Source of the DNA: Bacillota bacterium
Lineage (GTDB): Bacteria > Bacillota > Limnochordia > Limnochordales > ZCTH02-B6
Length of the DNA stretch: 5,193 bases
Assembly: GCA_017578085.1 (NCBI GenBank)
Contig: PKQR01000156.1
Coordinates: forward strand, 1-5,193
Direction of reading: 5' to 3'
A program made the translations under genes and the position numbers. Shown piece by piece: positions 1-5,193 of this stretch (positions within the stretch are counted from its first letter, which is position 1; each line of letters starts with the position of its first letter). Below the pieces are notes generated by a model, which did not search any database, had not been told where the DNA came from, and saw nothing but the letters and a program-made list of their open reading frames with translations.

Positions 1-709
1 TGGTGACGCGGGTCACCAGCCGCCCTACGGGATTGCGGTCGAAAAACTGCACCGGCAGCCGCTGCAGGTGGGAGAAGATCTGCTGGCGGATGCTGTGGAC
101 GATGCGCTGGCCGGTGTAGTGCAGGATATAGACCTGACCGTACCTGAGGAAAAACGTGCCGATGACGATGGCCACATAAATCCCGGCGAGCCGGGCGACG
201 GCGTGGAGGTCCGGATGGCGCAAAAGCCGGATCTCGTCCGGACCGAGGCGCACCGCGGGAAACGCTTTTCCCTCGGCGATGATGGTATGCCCATCCTTCC
301 CGGCCACCGCCTCGCGGGCCTGGGTGCGCTGGTCGATCCGGCCGTCGATGAGGTAGTACTCGCTGCCCGCGCCGGTGTCCACCACCACGATCTGGTGCCA
401 GCGCTCGACCGGCGTGCCCGGGGGGACGTTTGCTTCCTTCACCAGCACGTACCCGTTCCACAGCACCCCCGGTGCGGGCTCGGTGCCCGGCGGGAAGGCC
501 GCCAGGGGCTCCTCGAAAGACAAGAGGTGCTCGTCGATGGCGATGCGCACCAGGTAAGGCCGGACCAGCTCGCTGGCGGTGATGAGCAGCATGAGGACGA
601 ATGCGACCAGCATCCAGCCGGCAAAGGGCCGCGCATAGCGGAGAAGCCGGCGCATGAGCCGCGCGTCATAGGCTTTGCCCAATACGTCTTCCTGGTGAAA
701 ATCCTGCAC
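1..709 (-). CDS. ABC exporter half-transporter, BmrD/YheH-like, N-terminal part (cut by window edge)
   Basis: The first 236 codons of a half-size ABC exporter (membrane domain plus, off the window, an ATPase domain). After a cytoplasmic leader with the segment LGKAYDARLMRRLLRY (residues 10-25) come TM1 at about 31-57, a long soluble insert at about 62-165, TM2 at about 170-188 and the first intracellular loop, with QRLPVQFFDRNPVGRLVTRVT-like residues at 216-236, a conserved ABC-exporter segment. An insert between TM1 and TM2 is the extracellular domain known from BmrD-type subunits. Start: GTG at 709, preceded 8 bases away by GGAAGG (718-723). GTG at 718 and ATG at 655 are also in frame, but 718 overlaps the ribosome site and 655 would discard the conserved leader. 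The gene lies 70 bases downstream of its probable partner, same strand, so the two very likely form a heterodimeric drug or lipid exporter. The ATPase half is not visible, so its catalytic residues cannot be judged. Confidence 0.88.
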   Translation of the reverse strand, partial: MQDFHQEDVLGKAYDARLMRRLLRYARPFAGWMLVAFVLMLLITASELVRPYLVRIAIDEHLLSFEEPLAAFPPGTEPAPGVLWNGYVLVKEANVPPGTPVERWHQIVVVDTGAGSEYYLIDGRIDQRTQAREAVAGKDGHTIIAEGKAFPAVRLGPDEIRLLRHPDLHAVARLAGIYVAIVIGTFFLRYGQVYILHYTGQRIVHSIRQQIFSHLQRLPVQFFDRNPVGRLVTRVT

Positions 710-736
710 GGGTGACACCTTCCAAACGGCCTGGTG

Positions 737-758
737 AAAGCCGATTGTAGTCGGCCCT
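737..758 (-). other. Possible hairpin between the two ABC genes
   Basis: In the 70-base spacer between the stop codon at 780-782 and the GTG at 709, the minus-strand RNA can form an 8-bp stem (arms 751-758 and 737-744, the outer part including two G-U pairs) around the 6-base loop CUACAA. The core GCCGA/UCGGC is perfect. There is no U tract beyond the three U residues already in the stem, so it is not a convincing terminator. It could be a weak attenuator or an RNA processing site that tunes the ratio of the two subunits, or chance in GC-rich DNA. Confidence 0.25.
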
Positions 759-779
759 GCCGTACTGCCGCGGCGCCTA

Positions 780-2528
780 TTAAACGGCTTCCTCCAGCTC
801 TTGCTCCAACAGCTGGCGCCGGTACATATCCGCATACAAGCCGCCCAGCGCCAAAAGCTCCTCGTGGGTACCTTGCTCCACGATGCGGCCCTCGTCCAGG
901 ACGATAATGTGGTCGGCATCCTTCACCGTGGAAATCCGGTGGGCGATGATGATGCTGGTGCGCCCTTGCATGGCGCGCCGCAACTCCTGCAAGATCGCTT
1001 CTTCGGTCTGGGTGTCCACGGCCGACAGGCAATCGTCAAAAATCAGGATGCTGGGATTTTTGACCAGGGCCCGCGCGATCCCGGTACGCTGCTTCTGGCC
1101 GCCGGACAAGGTGACCCCCCGCTCGCCCACCATGGTGTCGTAGCCGTCGGGGAATGACATGATGTCATCATGCAGGCGCGCCTGCTTGGCGGCGGCTTCG
1201 ATGACCTCCTGGTGATAATCGCCGCCGAAGCCGATGTTCTTGGCGATGGTGGTTGAGAACAAGAAGTTGTCCTGCGGCACGTAGCCGATCTGGCGCCGGA
1301 GCGTCCGCAGGGGAATGCGCAAGATGTCGTGGCCGTCGATGAAGATGGTGCCCGGGGGCGGGTCAAACACCCTGACAAAAAGATTCGCCAGCGTCGTTTT
1401 GCCGCTGCCGGTGCGGCCCACGATCGCGAGGGTCTGGCCGGGCTCCACCACCACATTGATGTCGGAGAGGGCCGGGGTCGCGGCACCCGGGTAGGTGAAC
1501 GTGAGGCCGCGGATCTCGATACGCCCCTGGAAGGTTTCCACGGGCACCGCGTCGGGCGCGTCGACGATCTCCGGCTGCTCGTTGAAGATGACCCGCAGCC
1601 GTTCGATGGAGGCGCGGCCCCGCTGGATCATGTTGATGACCCAGCCGACGGCCATCATGGGCCATGTCAGCATCCCCAAGTACATGTTGAACGCGATGAA
1701 ATCGCCCAGGCTGATGCGGCCGTAAATGACTAGGGAACCCCCGTAGCCCACCACGATGACGACGCTCAAGGCGGACAACAGCTGCACCAGCGGGTGGAAC
1801 ATGCCCCACACCCGCACGAGCCGCATGTTCATATCCACATTGCGCTGGTTGACCTCGCCGAAGCGCCGGATCTCCGACTCTTCCCGGGTGAAGGCTTTCA
1901 CGACGCGGATCCCCGCCAGGTTTTCCTGCACCCGGTCGGTCAAATCCGAGAAGGCCTCCTGCACCCGGCGAAACCGGCGGTTGATGAGGCGGCCGAAGTA
2001 GGTCACGGTCAAGGCCAAAAACGGCAAGGGCGCCAGGGCCAAGGCGGTGAGGCGCGGGTCGCTGGTGCGCAGGAGGATGATGAGGATCGCGGTCGTCATA
2101 AAGATTGCGTCGGTGGCCATCACCAGGCCCGGGCCGAAGGCCATGCGCACCGCGTTGATGTCGTTGGTCGCGTGGGCCATCAGGTCGCCGATCTTGTGCT
2201 CCATGAAGTAGCGGGGGGACAACGTCTGCAAGTGCGCGTACAGCTTGTTGCGCAGATGGTACTCTAGCAGCCGCGACGTGCCCATGATGTTGACGCGCCA
2301 CAAGTACCGGCCGGCGGCAATCACGACAGCCAGGCCAACGATGATGCTGCCGTAGAGCCAGACCGCGCTCATGGTCAGCCGGCCCGTGGACAGTTCGTTC
2401 ACGAAGCGCCGCACCACTTGGGGCGTGACCAGTTGGAGGGCGTTGACCACCAGCAGGCTCAGCAAACCCGCGATGTAGCGCCATTTATGGCGAAGAAGGA
2501 ATTCGCGGACCAGTGGGAAAGAAGTCAA
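780..2528 (-). CDS. ABC exporter half-transporter, BmrC/YheI-like, with degenerate ATP site
   Basis: A complete half-transporter of 582 residues, close to the length of B. subtilis BmrC/YheI. Six membrane segments at about 17-40, 55-73, 133-153, 160-178, 245-268 and 276-299 are followed by an ATPase domain from about 336. The ATPase has A-loop Tyr346, Walker A GRTGSGKTT (371-379), Q-loop Gln419, signature LSGGQKQR (474-481), Walker B ILIFD (494-498), D-loop SAVD (502-505) and switch His530. The residue after Walker B is Asp499 where a catalytic Glu is usual; this substitution marks the degenerate site of heterodimeric exporters such as BmrCD. Partner: the gene at 709-1. Start chosen: TTG at 2528, with GGGAG about 10 bases upstream; it gives the family N-terminus. 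In-frame ATGs at 2564 and 2651 exist, but the first has no ribosome site and the second overlaps the divergent gene's start. It probably exports hydrophobic drugs or lipids; the substrate is not readable from sequence. Confidence 0.93.
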   Translation of the reverse strand: MTSFPLVREFLLRHKWRYIAGLLSLLVVNALQLVTPQVVRRFVNELSTGRLTMSAVWLYGSIIVGLAVVIAAGRYLWRVNIMGTSRLLEYHLRNKLYAHLQTLSPRYFMEHKIGDLMAHATNDINAVRMAFGPGLVMATDAIFMTTAILIILLRTSDPRLTALALAPLPFLALTVTYFGRLINRRFRRVQEAFSDLTDRVQENLAGIRVVKAFTREESEIRRFGEVNQRNVDMNMRLVRVWGMFHPLVQLLSALSVVIVVGYGGSLVIYGRISLGDFIAFNMYLGMLTWPMMAVGWVINMIQRGRASIERLRVIFNEQPEIVDAPDAVPVETFQGRIEIRGLTFTYPGAATPALSDINVVVEPGQTLAIVGRTGSGKTTLANLFVRVFDPPPGTIFIDGHDILRIPLRTLRRQIGYVPQDNFLFSTTIAKNIGFGGDYHQEVIEAAAKQARLHDDIMSFPDGYDTMVGERGVTLSGGQKQRTGIARALVKNPSILIFDDCLSAVDTQTEEAILQELRRAMQGRTSIIIAHRISTVKDADHIIVLDEGRIVEQGTHEELLALGGLYADMYRRQLLEQELEEAV

Positions 2529-2571
2529 TGGGCTGCATCTCCCATCGCAGCGGGCCCTGCGCATCGTCGCT

Positions 2572-2600
2572 TTGGGGCGCGCGGTTTCAGAGAGTACATT
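2572..2600 (+). promoter_or_regulatory. Weak candidate promoter for the AtuA/carboxylase operon
   Basis: On the plus strand TTGGGG (2572-2577; 3 of 6 to TTGACA) is followed after 17 bases by TACATT (2595-2600; 4 of 6 to TATAAT). A start near 2607 would leave a leader of about 43 bases before the ATG at 2650. The match is poor, so the operon may need an activator or use a different sigma factor. The -10 box overlaps that of the opposing ABC promoter. Confidence 0.25.
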
Positions 2601-2624
2601 ATCGCACTCAACGAATTTTCGCAA
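2598..2624 (-). promoter_or_regulatory. Putative extended -10 promoter for the ABC exporter genes
   Basis: Reading the minus strand, TGCGATAAT (2606-2598) is an extended -10 element: TGn followed by GATAAT, 5 of 6 matches to the sigma-70/sigma-A consensus. TTGCGA (2624-2619, 4 of 6 to TTGACA) lies upstream with a 15-base spacer, shorter than the usual 16-18, which an extended -10 can tolerate. Transcription would start near 2591, leaving a leader of about 60 bases before the TTG at 2528. This AT-rich patch stands out in otherwise GC-rich DNA. Found by eye; no transcript data. Confidence 0.5.
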
Positions 2625-2649
2625 GCACACGTGCCGCGGGGTGGATTCC

Positions 2650-4020
2650 ATGAAGCAGGTGCTGGTTGGCGCCGCCCAGGGATTCTACGGCGACATCATC
2701 GAACCGGCCGTGGATCTGGCGGAGAAGTCCGACGTGCAGTATTTGTGTTTTGATTGCCTGGCGGAACTGACGCTGGCCATCCTGCAGAAGGACCGCCAGC
2801 GGGACCCGTCCCTGGGGTACACCAAGGACGTGACGACCACCGCACGGGCGCTGTTGCCTTATGTGAAGCGGAAAGGCATCAAGCTCATCACCAATGCGGG
2901 CGGGCTCAACCCTGAGGGGGCGCGGCGGGAGATGGCCCGCATCGCCCAGGAGTTGGGGCTGCAAGGCCTGCGGATCGCCACCGCCACCGGCGACGACATT
3001 CTTGATCGCCTGGACGAGCTGCAGGCGGCCGGCGTCGACCTCTCGGACCGGGAGACGGGCCAGCCCTTGGACGCGATCCGGGACCGGCTGCTTTTCGCCA
3101 ACGCGTACTTGGGCGCGCAGCCCATCGTGGAAGCCTTGCGGCAGGGCGCGGATGTGGTCATCACGGGCCGCACCACGGACACCGCCCAGTTCCTCGCGCC
3201 GCTCATCTACGAATTCGGGTGGGCCGCGGACGACTGGGACCGGCTGGCCCAGGGGCTTGTTCTTGGGCACCTCATGGAGTGCTCGGGGCAGGTGACGGGC
3301 GGCAACTTCAGCGGTGATTGGTGGAACGTGCCCGACCTGGACCGCATCGGCTATCCCCTGGCCGAGGTCAGCGAGGACGGCTCCTTCATCCTCACCAAAG
3401 CGCCGGGCACCGGCGGGCGGGTCAGCGTCGACACGGTGCGGGAGCAGTTCCTCTACGAGATCCACGACCCCACCACGTACATCACCCCCGACGCCGTGGC
3501 CGATTTGACGACGGTGCGCATCGAGCAGGCCGGGCCCGACCGGGTGCGGGTGAGCGGGGCCAAGGGGCGGCCGGCTCCGCCCACCCTCAAGGCGGTCATG
3601 GGCTACCGCAACGGCTTCATGGGGTCCGGCATGATCGGTTTCGCCTGGCCCAAGGCGCTGACAAAGGCGCGCCGGGCGGCGGAGATTATCCGCAAGCAGC
3701 TGGACCGGCTGGGAGTGCAGTATGAAGAGTTTTGGGTGGACTACCTGGGCGTCAACGCCCTGCATGGGCCCGCGGCGCCCATTCCCGACGAGGAAAAGAT
3801 CAATGAGGTGTTCCTGCGGGTGTCCATCAGGACCAAGGACCGGGAACAGGCGGCGCGCCTTGCGCGGCTCTTCCCGCCGCTGGTGCTCAACGGGCCGCCG
3901 GGCGTGGCCATGATGCCCTTTGCCGCCCATACGCGGGAGCTGATCGGCTTGTGGACCACCCTCATTCCCCGGGAGCTGGTGGAGGAGAAGGTGCGGGTTT
4001 CCGTGGAGGAGGTGGGGTAA
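2650..4020 (+). CDS. AtuA-family (DUF1446) acyl-CoA metabolism protein, core domain only
   Basis: A 456-residue cytoplasmic protein of the acyclic terpene utilization AtuA (DUF1446) family. No signal peptide or membrane segment is seen. Recognisable family stretches are GAAQGFYGDIIEPA (7-20), FDCLAELTLAIL (34-45), the Gly-rich NAGGLNP (82-88), GRTTDTA (173-179), ECSGQVTGGNF (210-220), a KAPGTGGRVS stretch (250-259), and YRNGFMGSGMIG (319-330). In Pseudomonas, atuA sits with geranyl-CoA carboxylase genes for citronellol and geraniol breakdown; the biochemical reaction of AtuA is not firmly known to me. Longer family members run to about 600 residues with an extra C-terminal domain; here that domain is the separate next gene, 6 bases downstream. 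Start: ATG at 2650 with GGGGTGG five bases upstream. GTG 2641 and TTG 2572 are in-frame alternatives; the latter adds unrelated-looking residues. Native substrate unknown: terpenoid or other branched acyl-CoA is inference from neighbours. Confidence 0.92.
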   Translation: MKQVLVGAAQGFYGDIIEPAVDLAEKSDVQYLCFDCLAELTLAILQKDRQRDPSLGYTKDVTTTARALLPYVKRKGIKLITNAGGLNPEGARREMARIAQELGLQGLRIATATGDDILDRLDELQAAGVDLSDRETGQPLDAIRDRLLFANAYLGAQPIVEALRQGADVVITGRTTDTAQFLAPLIYEFGWAADDWDRLAQGLVLGHLMECSGQVTGGNFSGDWWNVPDLDRIGYPLAEVSEDGSFILTKAPGTGGRVSVDTVREQFLYEIHDPTTYITPDAVADLTTVRIEQAGPDRVRVSGAKGRPAPPTLKAVMGYRNGFMGSGMIGFAWPKALTKARRAAEIIRKQLDRLGVQYEEFWVDYLGVNALHGPAAPIPDEEKINEVFLRVSIRTKDREQAARLARLFPPLVLNGPPGVAMMPFAAHTRELIGLWTTLIPRELVEEKVRVSVEEVG

Positions 4021-4026
4021 GACGCC

Positions 4027-4386
4027 ATGGCGAAAGTCCAACTCAAAGACGTGGTGCTGGCCCGTTCGGGCGATAAGGGCGACACCTGCGACATCAGCGT
4101 CTTCGCGCCCAACGAGGCTGTGTACGAGCATCTGAAACGCGTGTTGACCCCGGATGTGGTTAAGGCCCATTTTGGCGCATGGGTCCAGGGCCCGGTGGAG
4201 CGGTTTGAGGTGCCCAATGTGCTGGCGCTCAAGTTCTTGTGCCACGGGGCGCTGGGGGGCGGGGCCAGCTCGTCCCTGCGCCTGGACAATTTGGGCAAGT
4301 GTTTCGGCTCCAATCTCATGCGCCTCGAGATTGACATGCCCGACCAGCTGCTGAATCAACTGCGTGCGGGAGGCGAGGACCGTTGA
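4027..4386 (+). CDS. Small AtuA-like ferredoxin-fold domain protein
   Basis: A 119-residue protein matching the domain normally found at the C-terminus of long AtuA proteins (described in Pfam as an AtuA-like ferredoxin-fold domain). Visible motifs are ARSGDKGDTCDIS (12-24), which is the family hallmark, and the Gly/Ser-rich ALGGGASSSLRLD (75-87). The name refers to the fold: only Cys21, Cys72 and Cys92 occur and they are scattered, so there is no iron-sulfur cluster motif. It begins 6 bases after the stop of the AtuA core gene. The ribosome site GGAGGAGGTGGGG (4005-4017) lies inside that gene's last codons, so the two are surely co-transcribed and probably act as one complex. Its stop TGA overlaps the next gene's TTG start (TTGA, 4383-4386). 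Precise function unknown. Confidence 0.9.
   Translation: MAKVQLKDVVLARSGDKGDTCDISVFAPNEAVYEHLKRVLTPDVVKAHFGAWVQGPVERFEVPNVLALKFLCHGALGGGASSSLRLDNLGKCFGSNLMRLEIDMPDQLLNQLRAGGEDR
4368..4373 (+). promoter_or_regulatory. Ribosome binding site deciding a TTG start
   Basis: GGGAGG lies 9 bases before the TTG at 4383, with a second purine run GAGGA at 4375-4379. This spacing supports the non-ATG start at 4383 over the in-frame GTG (4392) and ATG (4404), which would also trim the first beta strand of the biotinyl domain. Confidence 0.55.
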
Positions 4387-4595
4387 CGCCAGTGACGGCG
4401 CCCATGACGGGAATCGTGTACCAGCTGCCGGCCGCTGTTGGCTCTTCGGTGGCCGAGGGCGATAGTGTGGCGATCCTGGAGTCCATGAAGATGCACGTGC
4501 CCGTGCCGGCGCCAAAGGCGGGGCGGATCAAGGAGATCCGGGTGCAAGAGGGCGAGTTCGTGGAAGAAGGCGCCATCTTGGCCTTCATCGAGTGA
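4383..4595 (+). CDS. Stand-alone biotin carboxyl carrier protein (BLAP-type)
   Basis: A 70-residue protein that is nothing but a biotinyl domain. It carries carboxyl groups, bound to biotin, between a biotin carboxylase and the carboxyltransferase. The biotin attachment motif is ESMKM (33-37), with Lys36 the acceptor; a Ser replaces the commoner Ala of EAMKM, as in the B. subtilis small biotinylated protein YngHB. The flanking MTGIVYQLPAAVGSSVAEGD (8-27) and GRIKEIRVQEGEFVEEG (47-63) form the two mirror-image halves of the barrel. Length fits the 70-75 residues of free carrier proteins. The start TTG overlaps the previous stop codon by four bases, so translation is probably coupled. A lipoyl domain is the only other option, but the Met-Lys-Met core and the carboxyltransferase next door favour biotin. 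Confidence 0.93.
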   Translation: MTPVTAPMTGIVYQLPAAVGSSVAEGDSVAILESMKMHVPVPAPKAGRIKEIRVQEGEFVEEGAILAFIE

Positions 4596-4640
4596 CCGGC
4601 CGCGAATCCACATTTGCAGGCGGAGAGGACGTTCCAAGGG

Positions 4641-5193
4641 ATGGGGCAGATCGAACGCCTCAAGGCGGAAGTTGAACGCATCGCGGCCGGCGGCCCGCCG
4701 CAGTACCACGAGAAGCTGCGCCAGCAGGGAAAAATGTTTGTCCGCGAGCGGCTGGCCAAGCTCCTGGACCCTGGGAGCTTCGTGGAGGACGGGATGCTGG
4801 CCCGCTGTGAGGACCCGGACTTGCCGGCGGACGCGGTGGTGACCGGCATCGGCCGCATCAACGGGCGCACCGTCTGCATCATGGCCTCTGACGCCACGGT
4901 CAAGGCGGGCAGCTGGGGCGCCCGCACGGTGGAAAAAATCGTCCGGATCCAAGAGCAGGCGCTGAAGTTCAACATCCCTATTCTCTACCTGGTGGACAGC
5001 GCCGGGGGGCGGATCACGGAACAGGTGGAGATGTTCCCCGGACGGCGCCACGCCGGGCGCATCTTTTACAACCAGGTCAAGATGTCCGGCCGGGTCCCCC
5101 AGGTGTGCGTCCTGTTTGGGCCTTCGCCCGCGGGCGCGGCGTACTTGCCGGCCTTGTCCGACGTGGTCATCATGGTGGACGGCAACGCCAGCG
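4641..5193 (+). CDS. Acyl-CoA carboxylase carboxyltransferase (beta) subunit, N-terminal part (cut by window edge)
   Basis: The first 184 codons of a carboxyltransferase subunit, whose family runs to roughly 510-540 residues. It transfers CO2 from carboxybiotin to an acyl-CoA. Seen in order: RERLAKLLDPGSF (35-47), typical of the N-terminus of propionyl/methylcrotonyl-type beta subunits; VTGIGRINGR (67-76), the first crotonase-fold strands; LVDSAGGRI (117-125); and GPSPAGAAYLP (160-170), the Gly-rich turn that forms part of the acyl-CoA/biotin site. The substrate (propionyl-, methylcrotonyl-, geranyl- or another acyl-CoA) cannot be told from this half. The start ATG at 4641 has GGAGAGGA (4622-4629) about 11 bases upstream; TTG at 4614 is in frame but has no ribosome site. 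It follows the biotin carrier gene after 45 bases, so the two products should belong to one carboxylase; the biotin carboxylase subunit is expected beyond the window. Confidence 0.93.
   Translation, partial: MGQIERLKAEVERIAAGGPPQYHEKLRQQGKMFVRERLAKLLDPGSFVEDGMLARCEDPDLPADAVVTGIGRINGRTVCIMASDATVKAGSWGARTVEKIVRIQEQALKFNIPILYLVDSAGGRITEQVEMFPGRRHAGRIFYNQVKMSGRVPQVCVLFGPSPAGAAYLPALSDVVIMVDGNAS

Noticed and set aside
737..758. Rho-independent terminator between the ABC genes
   Set aside because: The stem is short, partly G-U paired and lacks a following U tract; listed only as a low-confidence hairpin.
1363..2484. Long alternative minus-strand frame inside the BmrC-like gene
   Set aside because: It lies wholly within the real transporter gene in another frame and has low-complexity His/Arg/Gly/Pro content with no motif.
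2572..2649. N-terminal extension of the AtuA core to the TTG at 2572
   Set aside because: The extra 26 residues look like translated leader, no ribosome site precedes the TTG, and the family N-terminus begins at the ATG at 2650.
2529..2651. N-terminal extension of the BmrC-like transporter to an ATG at 2651
   Set aside because: The added 41 residues do not resemble the family, cover the putative promoter, and the ATG overlaps the start codon of the divergent AtuA gene.
4027..4386. Iron-sulfur ferredoxin function for the small AtuA-domain protein
   Set aside because: The three cysteines are scattered and there is no CxxC-type cluster motif; the ferredoxin label concerns the fold only.
2608..4515. 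A very long open frame (over 600 codons) on the minus strand opposite the AtuA operon
   Set aside because: It spans three convincingly identified plus-strand genes, has a His/Arg/Pro/Gly-rich composition typical of antisense shadows in GC-rich DNA, and shows no recognisable domain.
4596..4640. Terminator or small gene between the biotin carrier and the carboxyltransferase
   Set aside because: No stable hairpin with a T run and no separate start with a ribosome site is seen in these 45 bases; it looks like a simple intra-operon spacer.

Overview
The window is GC-rich, densely coded bacterial DNA. It holds two gene sets that point away from each other from a roughly 120-base intergenic region (about 2529-2649). 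Their best likenesses are the Bacillota BmrC/BmrD (YheI/YheH) type of heterodimeric ABC exporter and the small Bacillus-type biotin carrier protein. TTG and GTG starts and purine-rich ribosome sites are frequent. Together these suggest a high-GC member of the Bacillota (for example the Symbiobacterium/Thermaerobacter/Limnochorda kind). This is inferred from gene type and style; no rRNA or other marker is present.

Left half, minus strand (2528 down to 1): two tandem half-transporter genes, each an ABC membrane domain fused to an ATPase. The upstream one (780-2528) is complete, and its catalytic-glutamate position holds Asp. The downstream one (709 to below 1) is cut by the window edge after 236 codons. 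It carries a soluble insert of about 100 residues between its first two membrane helices. One partner with a degenerate ATP site and one with an extracytoplasmic insert is the known architecture of BmrCD-type multidrug exporters.

Right half, plus strand (2650 to the end): four closely spaced genes that read as one operon. They are an AtuA-family (DUF1446) protein, a separate small protein equal to the C-terminal ferredoxin-fold domain of longer AtuA proteins, a 70-residue stand-alone biotin carrier protein (ESMKM motif), and the beginning of an acyl-CoA carboxylase carboxyltransferase (beta) subunit that runs off the window. In Pseudomonas, AtuA is encoded with geranyl-CoA carboxylase for acyclic terpene breakdown. 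Here the same association appears with a split AtuA and a free carrier protein. The reasonable reading is a biotin-dependent acyl-CoA carboxylation pathway of unknown substrate, with the biotin carboxylase expected just downstream.

I see no RNA genes, CRISPR, insertion sequences, clear rho-independent terminators or phage genes. The most interesting content is the split AtuA/carboxylase operon; the rest is recognisable.
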